Part shown: positions 44,466 to 53,898 of the stretch, piece by piece | Layout of the letters: each line of letters begins with the position of its first letter | Position numbering within the stretch: the first letter of the stretch is position 1 | Assembly: GCF_900168065.1 (NCBI RefSeq) | Contig: NZ_FUZZ01000001.1 | Span: forward strand, 2,166,623-2,230,622 | Direction: 5' to 3' | Length of the DNA stretch: 64,000 nucleotides | Source: Chitinophaga ginsengisegetis | Lineage (GTDB): Bacteria; Bacteroidota; Bacteroidia; Chitinophagales; Chitinophagaceae | Translations under genes and position numbers: made by a program | The notes under the pieces: model-generated | What the model was told of the DNA's origin: nothing | The model's input: only the letters and a program-made list of their open reading frames with translations | Databases searched by the model: none

Positions 44466-45656
44466 TTAGATAGAATTTTTAACCTGGTGCCAGATCATTG
44501 TCTGGTTACCAAAAATTTTGCTGAATCCTCTTACGTCATCTCCGCTCCAGCCGGTGTTCATTTCACCGTATTTACCAAACTTGCTGCTCATCAGGTCGTA
44601 AGGGGAGTTGATACCGGTAACCTGGAAACGGTAAGGCATAAGGGTAACAAATACTTCGCCGGAAACATTTTCCTGGGTGTTTTGCAGGAAGGCTTCGATG
44701 TCGCGCATAACCGGGTCCATGATCTGGCCTTCATGCATGTAGTTACCATAAAACTGGGCCAGTTGATCTTTCCAGCTCAGCTGCCATTTTGTTAACACAT
44801 GTTTTTCCAGTGCGTGGTGCGCTTTGATGATCACCATCGGCGCAGCGGCTTCAAATCCTACACGTCCTTTGATACCGATGATGGTATCGCCTACGTGGAT
44901 ATCGCGGCCAATGGCAAAAGGACCGGCGATGGTTTGTAAATATTGAATAGCTTCAGATGGATGACCAAAAGTTTTGTCGTTCACACCAGTAAGCTCACCT
45001 TTTTCAAAAGTTAATTTCACCTGCTCTTCTCCCTGCTTTGTGAGCTGGGTAGGCCATGCCGCTTCAGGCAGCATACCGTTGGAGGTGAGTGTTTCTTTTC
45101 CGCCAACAGAAGTTCCCCACATACCTTTGTTGATAGAGTACATGGCTTTTTCAAAGTTCACTTCTACTCCTTTGGATCTGAGGTAGGAGATCTCTTCTTC
45201 GCGGCTCAGTTTCAGATCACGGATCGGGGTAATGATTTCCACGCCGGGGATCATGATATGGAACACCATATCAAAACGCACCTGGTCGTTACCGGCGCCG
45301 GTGCTGCCGTGCGCTACTGCGTCGGCTCCTACTTCCTTCACATATTCCGCGATGGCCAGTGCCTGGCTCATGCGCTCTGCACTTACGCTCAGTGGGTAGG
45401 TATTATTTTTCAGTACATTACCGAAGATGAGGTATTTGATCACACCATCATAATAAGAACGTATTGCATTAACAGTTTTATGACTTTTAACGCCCAGGCT
45501 GTAAGCGCGCTTTTCTATTTCCTGCAGTTCTTCTTCAGAAAAACCGCCAGTGTTTACAATCACTGAATGCACTTCATATCCTTTTTCTTCGGTCAGATAT
45601 TTAACGCAATAGGAAGTATCAAGTCCTCCGCTAAATCCCAGTACTACTTTTTTCAT
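44466..45656 (-). CDS. argG: Argininosuccinate synthase
   Basis: A 396-residue ATP-dependent synthase joining citrulline and aspartate. The N-terminal nucleotide loop is VVLGFSGGLDTSYCVKYL (starting at residue 4). AHGSTGAGNDQVRFD is the citrulline/aspartate-binding region. GIKGRVGFEAAAPMVIIKAH follows later. The start at 45656 (MKKVVLGF) is chosen because it places the P-loop at the usual position; the longer frame adds 11 unconserved residues. Confidence 0.96.
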   Translation of the reverse strand: MKKVVLGFSGGLDTSYCVKYLTEEKGYEVHSVIVNTGGFSEEELQEIEKRAYSLGVKSHKTVNAIRSYYDGVIKYLIFGNVLKNNTYPLSVSAERMSQALAIAEYVKEVGADAVAHGSTGAGNDQVRFDMVFHIMIPGVEIITPIRDLKLSREEEISYLRSKGVEVNFEKAMYSINKGMWGTSVGGKETLTSNGMLPEAAWPTQLTKQGEEQVKLTFEKGELTGVNDKTFGHPSEAIQYLQTIAGPFAIGRDIHVGDTIIGIKGRVGFEAAAPMVIIKAHHALEKHVLTKWQLSWKDQLAQFYGNYMHEGQIMDPVMRDIEAFLQNTQENVSGEVFVTLMPYRFQVTGINSPYDLMSSKFGKYGEMNTGWSGDDVRGFSKIFGNQTMIWHQVKNSI

Positions 45657-45706
45657 TATGACATCTTTTTTTATAAATCCAGATAACAATATTGATGATC
45701 CTGTAG

Positions 45707-46486
45707 TCAGAACAGGAAAAATTTCTTTTTAGATCCGGTGGCGCCACCTTCTTTTTTGCTTTTCAGCAAAACAAATCTTTTAAAACGTAACCATCGCTCG
45801 TAGAGCTTTATGTTTCCTTTAAATCTGCGGCGGCGTCTGGCGTGGTGCATGTGACCGCTGGCGCTCACGGATAATTGTGGCTGCGGTTGTGGTTCAGGAA
45901 CCGGCGCTTTGTCGGCCATTGCTTTTTCTTCTGCTTCCTTCAGTTTTTCCAGCGGGTTGTACAGCATGGCCGTGCACAGGCAGTTCTTCCTTTCTTTAGC
46001 AGTGAGGATATCAAAGTTCACGCAGCTTCTGCAGCCTTTCCAGAACTCTTCATCATCGGTGAGTTCAGAATAGGTTACCGGCTCGTATCCGAGTTCGGAG
46101 TTGATTTTCATTACTGCGAGGCCGGTGGTTAAACCGAAGATCTTGGCATCCGGGTATTTCTCTCTCGACAGTTCGAATATTCTCTTTTTGATCGATTTAG
46201 CCACACCGTGGCCTCTGAAGGCGGGATTAACGATCAGACCCGAATTCGCCACAAATTTCTCATGACCCCAGGCTTCAATATAGCAGAAGCCTACCCATTC
46301 GCCCTTATCGGTAACAGCAATTACCGCTTTGCCTTCGTTCATTTTCAGCTCTACATAGTCAGGGGAACGCTTCGCAATGCCGGTTCCTCTTGCTTTTGCA
46401 GATGATTCCATCTCGTCTGTGATGGTATTTGAATAGTGAATATCGTCAGGAGTGGCTACCCTAACGATGATATGTTGATTTTCCAA
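45707..46486 (-). CDS. GNAT family N-acyltransferase, candidate N-acylglutamate synthase
   Basis: A 259-residue protein. Residues about 1-135 form a GNAT acetyltransferase fold, with the acyl-CoA loop in VNPAFRGHGVAKSIKKRIFE. A Cys-containing segment CRSCVNFDILTAKERKNCLC follows. The last 60 residues form an unusual basic tail (HHARRRRRFKGNIKLYERW) with low-complexity Pro/Gln and Lys stretches. As the first gene of the arginine operon, it probably makes N-acetyl- or N-succinyl-glutamate, replacing ArgA, which is otherwise missing. That role is inferred from position. Confidence 0.85.
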   Translation of the reverse strand: MENQHIIVRVATPDDIHYSNTITDEMESSAKARGTGIAKRSPDYVELKMNEGKAVIAVTDKGEWVGFCYIEAWGHEKFVANSGLIVNPAFRGHGVAKSIKKRIFELSREKYPDAKIFGLTTGLAVMKINSELGYEPVTYSELTDDEEFWKGCRSCVNFDILTAKERKNCLCTAMLYNPLEKLKEAEEKAMADKAPVPEPQPQPQLSVSASGHMHHARRRRRFKGNIKLYERWLRFKRFVLLKSKKEGGATGSKKKFFLF

Positions 46487-46771
46487 CTTTTTAAATTGAA
46501 ATCGTGAATCAATAAACTAACTTGAAATTCCATTGCTGGAAAGGTTCACCGGAGGATTGGGGAATCACGGTGCGATAGCGGCCATATTCAGACAAGCGCT
46601 ATCAAATTCTAGGTCGTCGGGAAAGAAATCTAAAGACATTGAACCCAACAGAATATACCCCCTCGGTTAAAGCGGGATGATATGCAGAAATGTTGGTATG
46701 AGTTGCGGTTTTTTCCAACTTCAGTTCAGCGTTAAATTGTTATAAATATTGTCTTTAGTTTAGATTATCGG
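46487..46771 (-). other. Structured leader of the arginine operon
   Basis: About 285 nt between a -7-like element and the first arginine gene. Two hairpins stand one base apart. The first has a 7-bp stem (46574-46580 with 46597-46603) and a 16-nt loop. The second pairs 46547-46551 with 46568-46572 and has an inner GATT/AATC stem around GGGG. A 24-codon frame with no Arg codon spans the first and stops inside the second. It is not a riboswitch class I recognise. Confidence 0.4.
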
Positions 46772-46779
46772 CAAAGTTA
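46772..46779 (-). promoter_or_regulatory. Candidate -7 element of the arginine operon
   Basis: The minus strand reads TAACTTTG, matching TAnnTTTG. A -33 TTG is not obvious. If used, it gives the long leader described. Confidence 0.4.
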
Positions 46780-46834
46780 TAACAATATCCTTTTAAATAG
46801 TCGAATTTTTTTTGAGTTGAGAAGAATTTTAACA

Positions 46835-47057
46835 AACGCGGATGTTGTCTTTCCCGGGATTACACTGATTGAGCTGATTTGGTTAATTATATATTGTGAT
46901 TTTTATGCTGATAATTAGCCAATTATGCTGATTTTAAAGAAAATTGGGGAGATAAAAATGGAACATCCATTTCTATCTCCCCAAATCATTTAAAATCCAA
47001 AAAGTAAAATCAAAGTAATCAGTATAATCAGCCGAATCCTGAGAAAGACAAACTTCG
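46835..47057. repeat. Long palindromic repeat, copy 2 (diverged)
   Basis: This is a relative of the 12147-12353 element. The left end AACGCGGATGTTGTCTTTC, the internal AATCAGTATAATCAG, the right arm ATCCTGAGAAAGACAA and a central GGGGAGATA/TATCTCCCC stem are shared. The arms are imperfect, the spacer is longer, and the extreme right end is degraded (ACTTCG instead of ATCCGCG). It stops 3 bp from the fucosidase stop codon, so again it abuts a gene 3' end. Confidence 0.85.
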
Positions 47058-47060
47058 CTC

Positions 47061-49121
47061 TCAGCGGGTAATCACGCCTAACTCGGCAATGGCCGCCTGC
47101 GGCTGCTTTTCATCTGCCGGCGAAGTAGCCACAAAGCGGATGTAGCGGGCGCTGGTCTTTTTGAAAGCCACCGTTTGCTGCACCGGGTTGTTTTTGATAT
47201 TGGCAAACTGACCGCTGGCTACCGGGCTGCCCCAGTTTTTACCGTCGGTGCTGGTGTAAAACTCGTAGCCGTAAATGATGCCTTCGCCAACCGGAGGAGT
47301 GTACGTAAATCCTTTCAGGGAAAGGGTTTCGCCCAGATCCACCTGCAACTCATGCGGATATCCTTTATTGCCTGCCACATAAACAGTAGTATTGCTGCCA
47401 TCTATGGCTTTAGCAGGGTCATTGTCTTTGGCCGCAGCCTCCGGGGAAATTACTTTCCATTTGGCAGCAGCGATATCAAAGGTGGTGGTAACTGTTTCGC
47501 TGGCAGTTTTGCCGTTATCCAGGAACGCTTTGGCGCGTACTACGCCGCCCCGGGGCAGGTTGATAACAGTAGTTTCTGCAGATATATACTTCGGCGACTT
47601 CACAGTAGGTTCGCTGCCATCCAGGGTGTAGTGAATATCAGGATCGCCGGATTCGCTGTGGATCCATACTTTTCCGTCGGCGGTACGGCCAATCTGCGGC
47701 AAAGTAAGTAACCCCGGCGCTTTATACAGCTGCACTTCACTGATCACCGGCGCCGCCTTTGCATCCAGGATATTGATACGCACCTGTGTGGTGGTGTAAT
47801 CCTTCAAACGCAAAATACGCTTGTGACCAATGGTGGTTTCGCTGGCAATCTGCTTCCAGGCGCCCTGTTCCAGCACTTCTACATTGAAGGCTTTCACACG
47901 CTGACCCAGCGCAATGTATTCCTGCAGCACCAGCCTGTTAAAGGTAACCGGCTGTTTATAGGTAAGCGTGATGGTAGTAGTGGTGGCATCGTCGGTAGTG
48001 GCCCAGTAAGTGGTGTTGGTGCCATCATTCAGGTTAGACACCTTTACAGCTTTATTGTTGCTGCGGGTGTTGGTGGCAGTTACTACTGCACGTTTTGCCA
48101 GGTTGTTTTTGAAAGACGCATCCAGCACACGGCGCAGCTCCATCAGGCGGGTAGAGTCGTTCGGATGGATAAGACCATCCCGGTCTACCGGCACATTGAG
48201 GATCAGGTTACCGTTGCGGCCCACGGAGCCGTAGTAAATATCGAGCAACGAGGACACAGATTTTACCTTATCGTTTGTTTCGGGGCTGTAAAACCATCCT
48301 GGCCGGATAGATACGTCGCATTCTGCGGGGATCCATTGTTCGCCATCCTCATTACCTTCATTGAGTGACTTGGTAGCCGGACCATTTGCGCCCGGTGCAA
48401 AGCCTTTTACATTCAGTGTACTCCAGTTGGTAGTGCCGGCAATACCGTTCTCATTACCCACCCAGCGGCAGCCCGGTCCCACATCACTAAAGATCACGGC
48501 ATTGGGCTGATTTTTATAGACTACGCTGTGGAACAGGTTCCAGTCGTACGGCTGCTTGATATTACCGCCATTGGCGCCATCGAACCACTGTTCAAATACG
48601 GGACCGTAGCTGGAAAGCACTTCATTAAGTGTATTGGCAAACACCCGGTTATAACCAGGCTTCCCGTACTCAGGATGGTTGCGGTCCCACGGAGAGAGGT
48701 ACACGCCAAACTTCAGACCGTACTCCTTACAGGCGGCCGACAGTTCGGCCAGCACATCGCCTTTACCATCTTTCCAGGCGCTTTCACGCACAGTATGGGT
48801 ACTGTATTTGCTGGGCCAGAGGCAGAAGCCATCATGGTGTTTGGCGGTGATCACAATTCCTTTCATACCGGCCGCTTTGGCGGTACGCGCCCACTGACGG
48901 GCATCCAGATGGGTAGGATTGAATACTTTCGGATCTTCATCGCCATGTCCCCATTCTTTGTTGGTGAAGGTGTTGGGTCCAAAATGAATGAACATGTAAT
49001 ATTCCATGTCATTCCAGGATACCTGCGCTTTGGAAGGCAGGGCGCCGTAAGGTTTGATCTCCTGGGCCATTGCCATATTGAAGCCGAGCAGCCCCGCGAG
49101 GAGTAACGTGTTTTTCTTCAT
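47061..49121 (-). CDS. Alpha-L-fucosidase, GH29, with C-terminal carbohydrate-binding modules
   Basis: A 686-residue secreted glycosidase with a signal peptide (residues 1-20, ending NMAMAQ). The GH29 barrel is about 25-350, with FIHFGPNTFTNKEWGHG, TAKHHDGFCLWPSKYS and the probable nucleophile Asp181 in FEQWFDGANGG. A discoidin-like F5/8C domain is about 360-470, a chitobiase/hexosaminidase C-terminal-like module about 480-555 (IHYTLDGSEPTVKSP), and a second F5/8C domain about 565-685. It removes terminal fucose from glycans, probably in the periplasm or on the surface. It is transcribed away from the GH109 gene across a 536-bp region with tandem repeats. Confidence 0.93.
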   Translation of the reverse strand: MKKNTLLLAGLLGFNMAMAQEIKPYGALPSKAQVSWNDMEYYMFIHFGPNTFTNKEWGHGDEDPKVFNPTHLDARQWARTAKAAGMKGIVITAKHHDGFCLWPSKYSTHTVRESAWKDGKGDVLAELSAACKEYGLKFGVYLSPWDRNHPEYGKPGYNRVFANTLNEVLSSYGPVFEQWFDGANGGNIKQPYDWNLFHSVVYKNQPNAVIFSDVGPGCRWVGNENGIAGTTNWSTLNVKGFAPGANGPATKSLNEGNEDGEQWIPAECDVSIRPGWFYSPETNDKVKSVSSLLDIYYGSVGRNGNLILNVPVDRDGLIHPNDSTRLMELRRVLDASFKNNLAKRAVVTATNTRSNNKAVKVSNLNDGTNTTYWATTDDATTTTITLTYKQPVTFNRLVLQEYIALGQRVKAFNVEVLEQGAWKQIASETTIGHKRILRLKDYTTTQVRINILDAKAAPVISEVQLYKAPGLLTLPQIGRTADGKVWIHSESGDPDIHYTLDGSEPTVKSPKYISAETTVINLPRGGVVRAKAFLDNGKTASETVTTTFDIAAAKWKVISPEAAAKDNDPAKAIDGSNTTVYVAGNKGYPHELQVDLGETLSLKGFTYTPPVGEGIIYGYEFYTSTDGKNWGSPVASGQFANIKNNPVQQTVAFKKTSARYIRFVATSPADEKQPQAAIAELGVITR

Positions 49122-49353
49122 TGCCTGAAATAAAAGTTACGGATTACGATGTGAGCGAAGATATAGCAGATAATCAGAACCCTTCAATCTCAAATTCCCT
49201 ATTATTAATTCAATTTTAGCTTAAACCGGCCCCAAAGGTTTAGTTAACCGTAGGGAAATACCATCATAAGAAAAGCCCTGAACAATAAACTATCCTGGGA
49301 TCTGCCCAGGTATAATTATACTCTGTCTATAAAAAAGATGGTGATGATTCATA

Positions 49354-49429
49354 GATAACCCGTATCTCTACAGGTACGGGTTATCTACGGCTTATATACG
49401 GCTCATATACGGCTTATCTACGGGTTATC
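49354..49429. repeat. Five 11-bp tandem units with one inverted copy
   Basis: The units are 49375-49385 (TACGGGTTATC), 49386-49396 (TACGGCTTATA), 49397-49407 (TACGGCTCATA), 49408-49418 (TACGGCTTATC) and 49419-49429 (TACGGGTTATC). The reverse complement GATAACCCGTA is at 49354-49364. The exact 11-bp period, close to one helical turn, and the identical outer units suggest stacked binding sites for a regulator. The inverted unit and the first direct unit also form a 13-bp stem, 49352-49364 with 49375-49387. Confidence 0.85.
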
Positions 49430-49580
49430 CCTAAATGGCGCCTGCAAAAACCCACCCCTTGATATGCTTTTGACATGCCTTTGAGGTGGACTTGATACGC
49501 TTTCCCTCATCTGTAGAGGGCAGGATAAGTGGTGATAACCCGCCGTTTATCACAAAAATGTAAGATTATTCTATGGTGGG

Positions 49581-49612
49581 TTGGTTTAGATAAATCAATT
49601 TTTATAAATTTA
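49581..49612 (+). promoter_or_regulatory. Promoter of the GH109 gene
   Basis: TTG (49581-49583), a 21-bp spacer and TAaaTTTA (49605-49612), one base off TAnnTTTG. The start would be near 49619, about 40 nt before the gene. Confidence 0.5.
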
Positions 49613-49654
49613 GTCCCTCCTAAGACGTATAATGTATACGCTGATAAACTTTGA

Positions 49655-51052
<1,398 letters not shown>

Positions 51053-51075
51053 TAATTATCATTGTCAGCTAATAA

Positions 51076-51105
51076 AAAAGGCAGCGGAAAATTCCGCTGC
51101 CTTTT
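51076..51105. terminator. Bidirectional terminator between GH109 and galK
   Basis: A 14-bp perfect stem (51076-51089 with 51092-51105) with a 2-nt nominal loop and A/T runs on both sides. Confidence 0.85.
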
Positions 51106-51123
51106 CTTTATGTCGTTTATTTA

Positions 51124-52269
51124 TCAGTCGATAATGGAAACCCCTTCTTCAATAATGGTTACATATACTTCCGGTTCCTTACCATATTGATCCAGGTAGC
51201 GGGATTTAATGAAGGATACATATTCCTCTACTTTATCCGCTTTTACGAGGTTGATGGTACAACCGCCAAAACCTCCGCCCATTACGCGGGCGCCGGCTAC
51301 TTCTTTTCTCTCCCTGGCCAGTGATACGAGGAAGTCCAGTTCCGGGCAGCTTACTTCATAGAGTTTGCTCAGTCCTTCGTGGGTGGCATACATCAGTTCA
51401 CCGAACTGTTGCAGGTCGCCTTTTTTCAGCAGTGCGGTAGCATCCTGTACCCGTTGTATTTCAGCGATCACGTAATTACAGCGGTCGTATACTTTGGAAG
51501 AAAGCTGTGCGCGAACTTCGTTGAGCATGTTCATATCTGCGTCCCGCAGGGATTTCACGGCGGGGTGATTTGCCTGGATGGCCTTAACACCTTCCTCGCA
51601 CTGCTGCCTGCGTACATTGTATTCAGAAGAAGCGAGGGAGTGATGAACCATAGAATTACACAGTACTATTTTGTAATCGGGGAAATTGAAAGGGAAATAT
51701 TCAAATTCCAGGCTGCGGCCGTCGAGGCGCATTACCTGGTCTTTTTTACCATGCAGGTTTGCAAACTGGTCCATGATGCCGCATTTTACACCCGGGAAGG
51801 TATGTTCTGCTTTCTGACCGATGAGGGCCATTTGCATGCGATCCAGCCCATATGCGAAGATATGATCCAGAGCGGCAACAAGACCTCCTTCCACAGCGGC
51901 GGAAGAAGACATGCCTGCGCCTACGGGGATATCGCCGGCCAGTACACAGTCGAAGCCCTGTACGGGCAGCCCGCGTTCCTGCAGTTGATACACTACTCCC
52001 ATGAGATAGTTGATCCATCCGGGAGTTGGTTTTACCTCTTCCAGGCTGAACGACACCGTTTCATTGGTAAAAACGGCATGTACATTACATTGCTGTGTAT
52101 TGTTGAGCGCGATGGCATATACAATTTTCTTATCGATAGCTGCGGGTAAAACAAAACCATCATTATAATCTGTATGTTCACCGATCAGGTTGATGCGTCC
52201 GGGGGAAACGACCATCAGTGGCTCTTTTTCAAATAAGTGGATAAACTGCTCCCTGGTTTCTTGTATCAT
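51124..52269 (-). CDS. galK: Galactokinase
   Basis: A 381-residue GHMP kinase that phosphorylates galactose. The galactose-binding motif is GRINLIGEHTDYNDGFVLP. The ATP loop is PVGAGMSSSAAVEGG. The third GHMP motif is GARVMGGGFGGCTINLV. The start at 52269 (MIQETREQF) is chosen over an upstream frame that would add 31 hydrophobic residues unlike any GalK. It lies downstream of a hexose transporter gene, with a hairpin in the gap. galT, galE and galM are not in the window. Confidence 0.95.
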   Translation of the reverse strand: MIQETREQFIHLFEKEPLMVVSPGRINLIGEHTDYNDGFVLPAAIDKKIVYAIALNNTQQCNVHAVFTNETVSFSLEEVKPTPGWINYLMGVVYQLQERGLPVQGFDCVLAGDIPVGAGMSSSAAVEGGLVAALDHIFAYGLDRMQMALIGQKAEHTFPGVKCGIMDQFANLHGKKDQVMRLDGRSLEFEYFPFNFPDYKIVLCNSMVHHSLASSEYNVRRQQCEEGVKAIQANHPAVKSLRDADMNMLNEVRAQLSSKVYDRCNYVIAEIQRVQDATALLKKGDLQQFGELMYATHEGLSKLYEVSCPELDFLVSLARERKEVAGARVMGGGFGGCTINLVKADKVEEYVSFIKSRYLDQYGKEPEVYVTIIEEGVSIID

Positions 52270-52328
52270 TAAAAGATTATTAAACGTAAAATTTACACCT
52301 AAAAATATAAAAATGATTGAGAATAAAA

Positions 52329-52359
52329 AAAGGTTGTTCTGAAAATCAGAACAACCTTT
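52329..52359 (-). terminator. Hairpin between transporter and galK
   Basis: A 14-bp perfect stem (52329-52342 with 52346-52359), a 3-nt loop and a T-run on the minus strand, 19 bp past the transporter stop. It may partly terminate transcription before galK. Confidence 0.78.
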
Positions 52360-52378
52360 CAAAAAATATCAGGAGTAG

Positions 52379-53701
52379 TTAATTCTTGCCTACTTTATCG
52401 CCTACCAGGGCATAAAACAGGATGTACAGGTAGCAGGGCACCATGCAGTACAGGAATGCGTGTCTGAAATCGATGCTGCTGCTGTAGAGGAAGCTGAACA
52501 TGCTGTGCTGGTCAAACATACCGCTGTAGATCTGCGGGATTACGCCACCACCGGCGATACCCATTACCAGTAAGGCGGAGCCTATTTTGGTGAAGCGGCC
52601 CAGTCCGTCGATAGCCATTGGGAAAATGGCGGGCCACATGAGCGCATTGGCCAGTCCGAGTAAAGCGATAAACGTTACCGCGGAGAAGCCGGTAGCGAAA
52701 TAGGCGGCTACGGTAAACAGTACGCCCAGTATAGCGGAGATCTGTAATCCTTTTTTACCGGAGAGGTATTTCGGGATGGTAGCAATACCTATTACATAAC
52801 CTGCCAGCATAGCTATCAGGGTAAAGGTGGTGAAGTACTTGGTATCGTCCACACTCATGCCGAGGGCTTTTCCGTACTGACCGATCACGTCGCCGGCCAT
52901 TACTTCCACGCCTACATAAACAAAGATACAGAGCACGCCCAATACCAGCTGAGGGAACTGGAATACGCTCGTTTTACCGGTGGTAGCTGCAGCGGTGGCT
53001 GCATCTTCCGTATTCGTATCAATTTCCGGTAAAGAAGAACGTTTCAGGAGAAACGCCAGTATGGTTAATATGATGGCGATAGCTACATAGGGCCCGATTA
53101 CGCGGGAGGCCAGGCTATCGAGTAAAGCATTTTTCTGTACCGCGTCTACCGCAGCAGCAATATCTTTTTCCAGCTTGTCGGCTCCTTTCAGTACAATAGA
53201 GCTGAGGATCAGCGGTGCCAGGGCGCCTGCACTTTTATTACAGATACCGAGGATACTGATACGCTTGGCCGCACTTTCCTTTGGCCCGATGATACTGGCG
53301 TAAGGGTTGGAAGCGGTTTGCAGCAATGATAATCCGGCGCCCTGGATGAACAGGCCGGTGAGGAACATAGCGAAGCTGCGTGCGTTGGCGGCAGGTATAA
53401 ACACCAGGGAGCCAATGGCTATGATGAGGAGTCCTAAGGCCATCCCGTTCTTGAAACCTGTTTTGTTCAGGATAAAGGAAGAAGGAATGGAGAGGAAGAA
53501 ATAGGCCATATAAAAGGCCATAGTTACCAGCAGCGCCTGGGATACGTTCAGTTCACATACGATCTGGAAAAACTGGATCAGTGTTCCATTGAGCCAGGTA
53601 ACAAACCCGAATACGAAAAACAATATGCCGATAATGGCCATTGATTGCGCATACCCGGCCTGTTTGGGAGGGACATTCATTGTTACTGTTTGGTTGGACA
53701 T
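52379..53701 (-). CDS. Sugar MFS transporter, FucP/GluP-like (glucose/galactose)
   Basis: A 440-residue, 12-helix major facilitator of the fucose-galactose-glucose:H+ symporter family. TM1 contains GILFFVFGFVTWLNGTLIQF. GLSLLQTASNPYASIIGP is the family signature in TM4/5. PQLVLGVLCIFVYVGVEVMAGD is TM7-like, and ALMWPAIFPMAIDGLGRFT is characteristic of the family. It sits just upstream of galK, so galactose or glucose import is likely. It is divergent from the amino-sugar operon, with a shared 197-bp promoter region carrying an AAAACGTTTT palindrome. Confidence 0.9.
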   Translation of the reverse strand: MSNQTVTMNVPPKQAGYAQSMAIIGILFFVFGFVTWLNGTLIQFFQIVCELNVSQALLVTMAFYMAYFFLSIPSSFILNKTGFKNGMALGLLIIAIGSLVFIPAANARSFAMFLTGLFIQGAGLSLLQTASNPYASIIGPKESAAKRISILGICNKSAGALAPLILSSIVLKGADKLEKDIAAAVDAVQKNALLDSLASRVIGPYVAIAIILTILAFLLKRSSLPEIDTNTEDAATAAATTGKTSVFQFPQLVLGVLCIFVYVGVEVMAGDVIGQYGKALGMSVDDTKYFTTFTLIAMLAGYVIGIATIPKYLSGKKGLQISAILGVLFTVAAYFATGFSAVTFIALLGLANALMWPAIFPMAIDGLGRFTKIGSALLVMGIAGGGVIPQIYSGMFDQHSMFSFLYSSSIDFRHAFLYCMVPCYLYILFYALVGDKVGKN

Positions 53702-53786
53702 AAGCTGTCAGAATTATTTTTTTTGATAAGCACGAACATAATTAAACTTCTCCTATATTTCTTGTATATTTCGCAATTATTTTTGC

Positions 53787-53798
53787 TAAAACGTTTTA
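53787..53798. promoter_or_regulatory. Perfect 12-bp palindrome TAAAACGTTTTA, candidate operator
   Basis: A perfect dyad centred on CG, in the style of LacI/GalR-family operators, between the divergent hexose transporter and amino-sugar transporter genes. A related AAACGTTT lies directly before the NagB-type gene (62954-62961). No LacI-family gene is in the window. Confidence 0.4.
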
Positions 53799-53898
53799 CC
53801 CAATCACTAAATTGCAAGAATATTTTGACTTTTTAAAAAATTTTAAAAAAATAATTATACATTTAACCGGCAAAATTTCACCGTAACTTAACACGTTT

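Noticed and set aside
49352..49429. CRISPR array
   Set aside because: The 11-bp units are contiguous without spacers and no cas genes are present.
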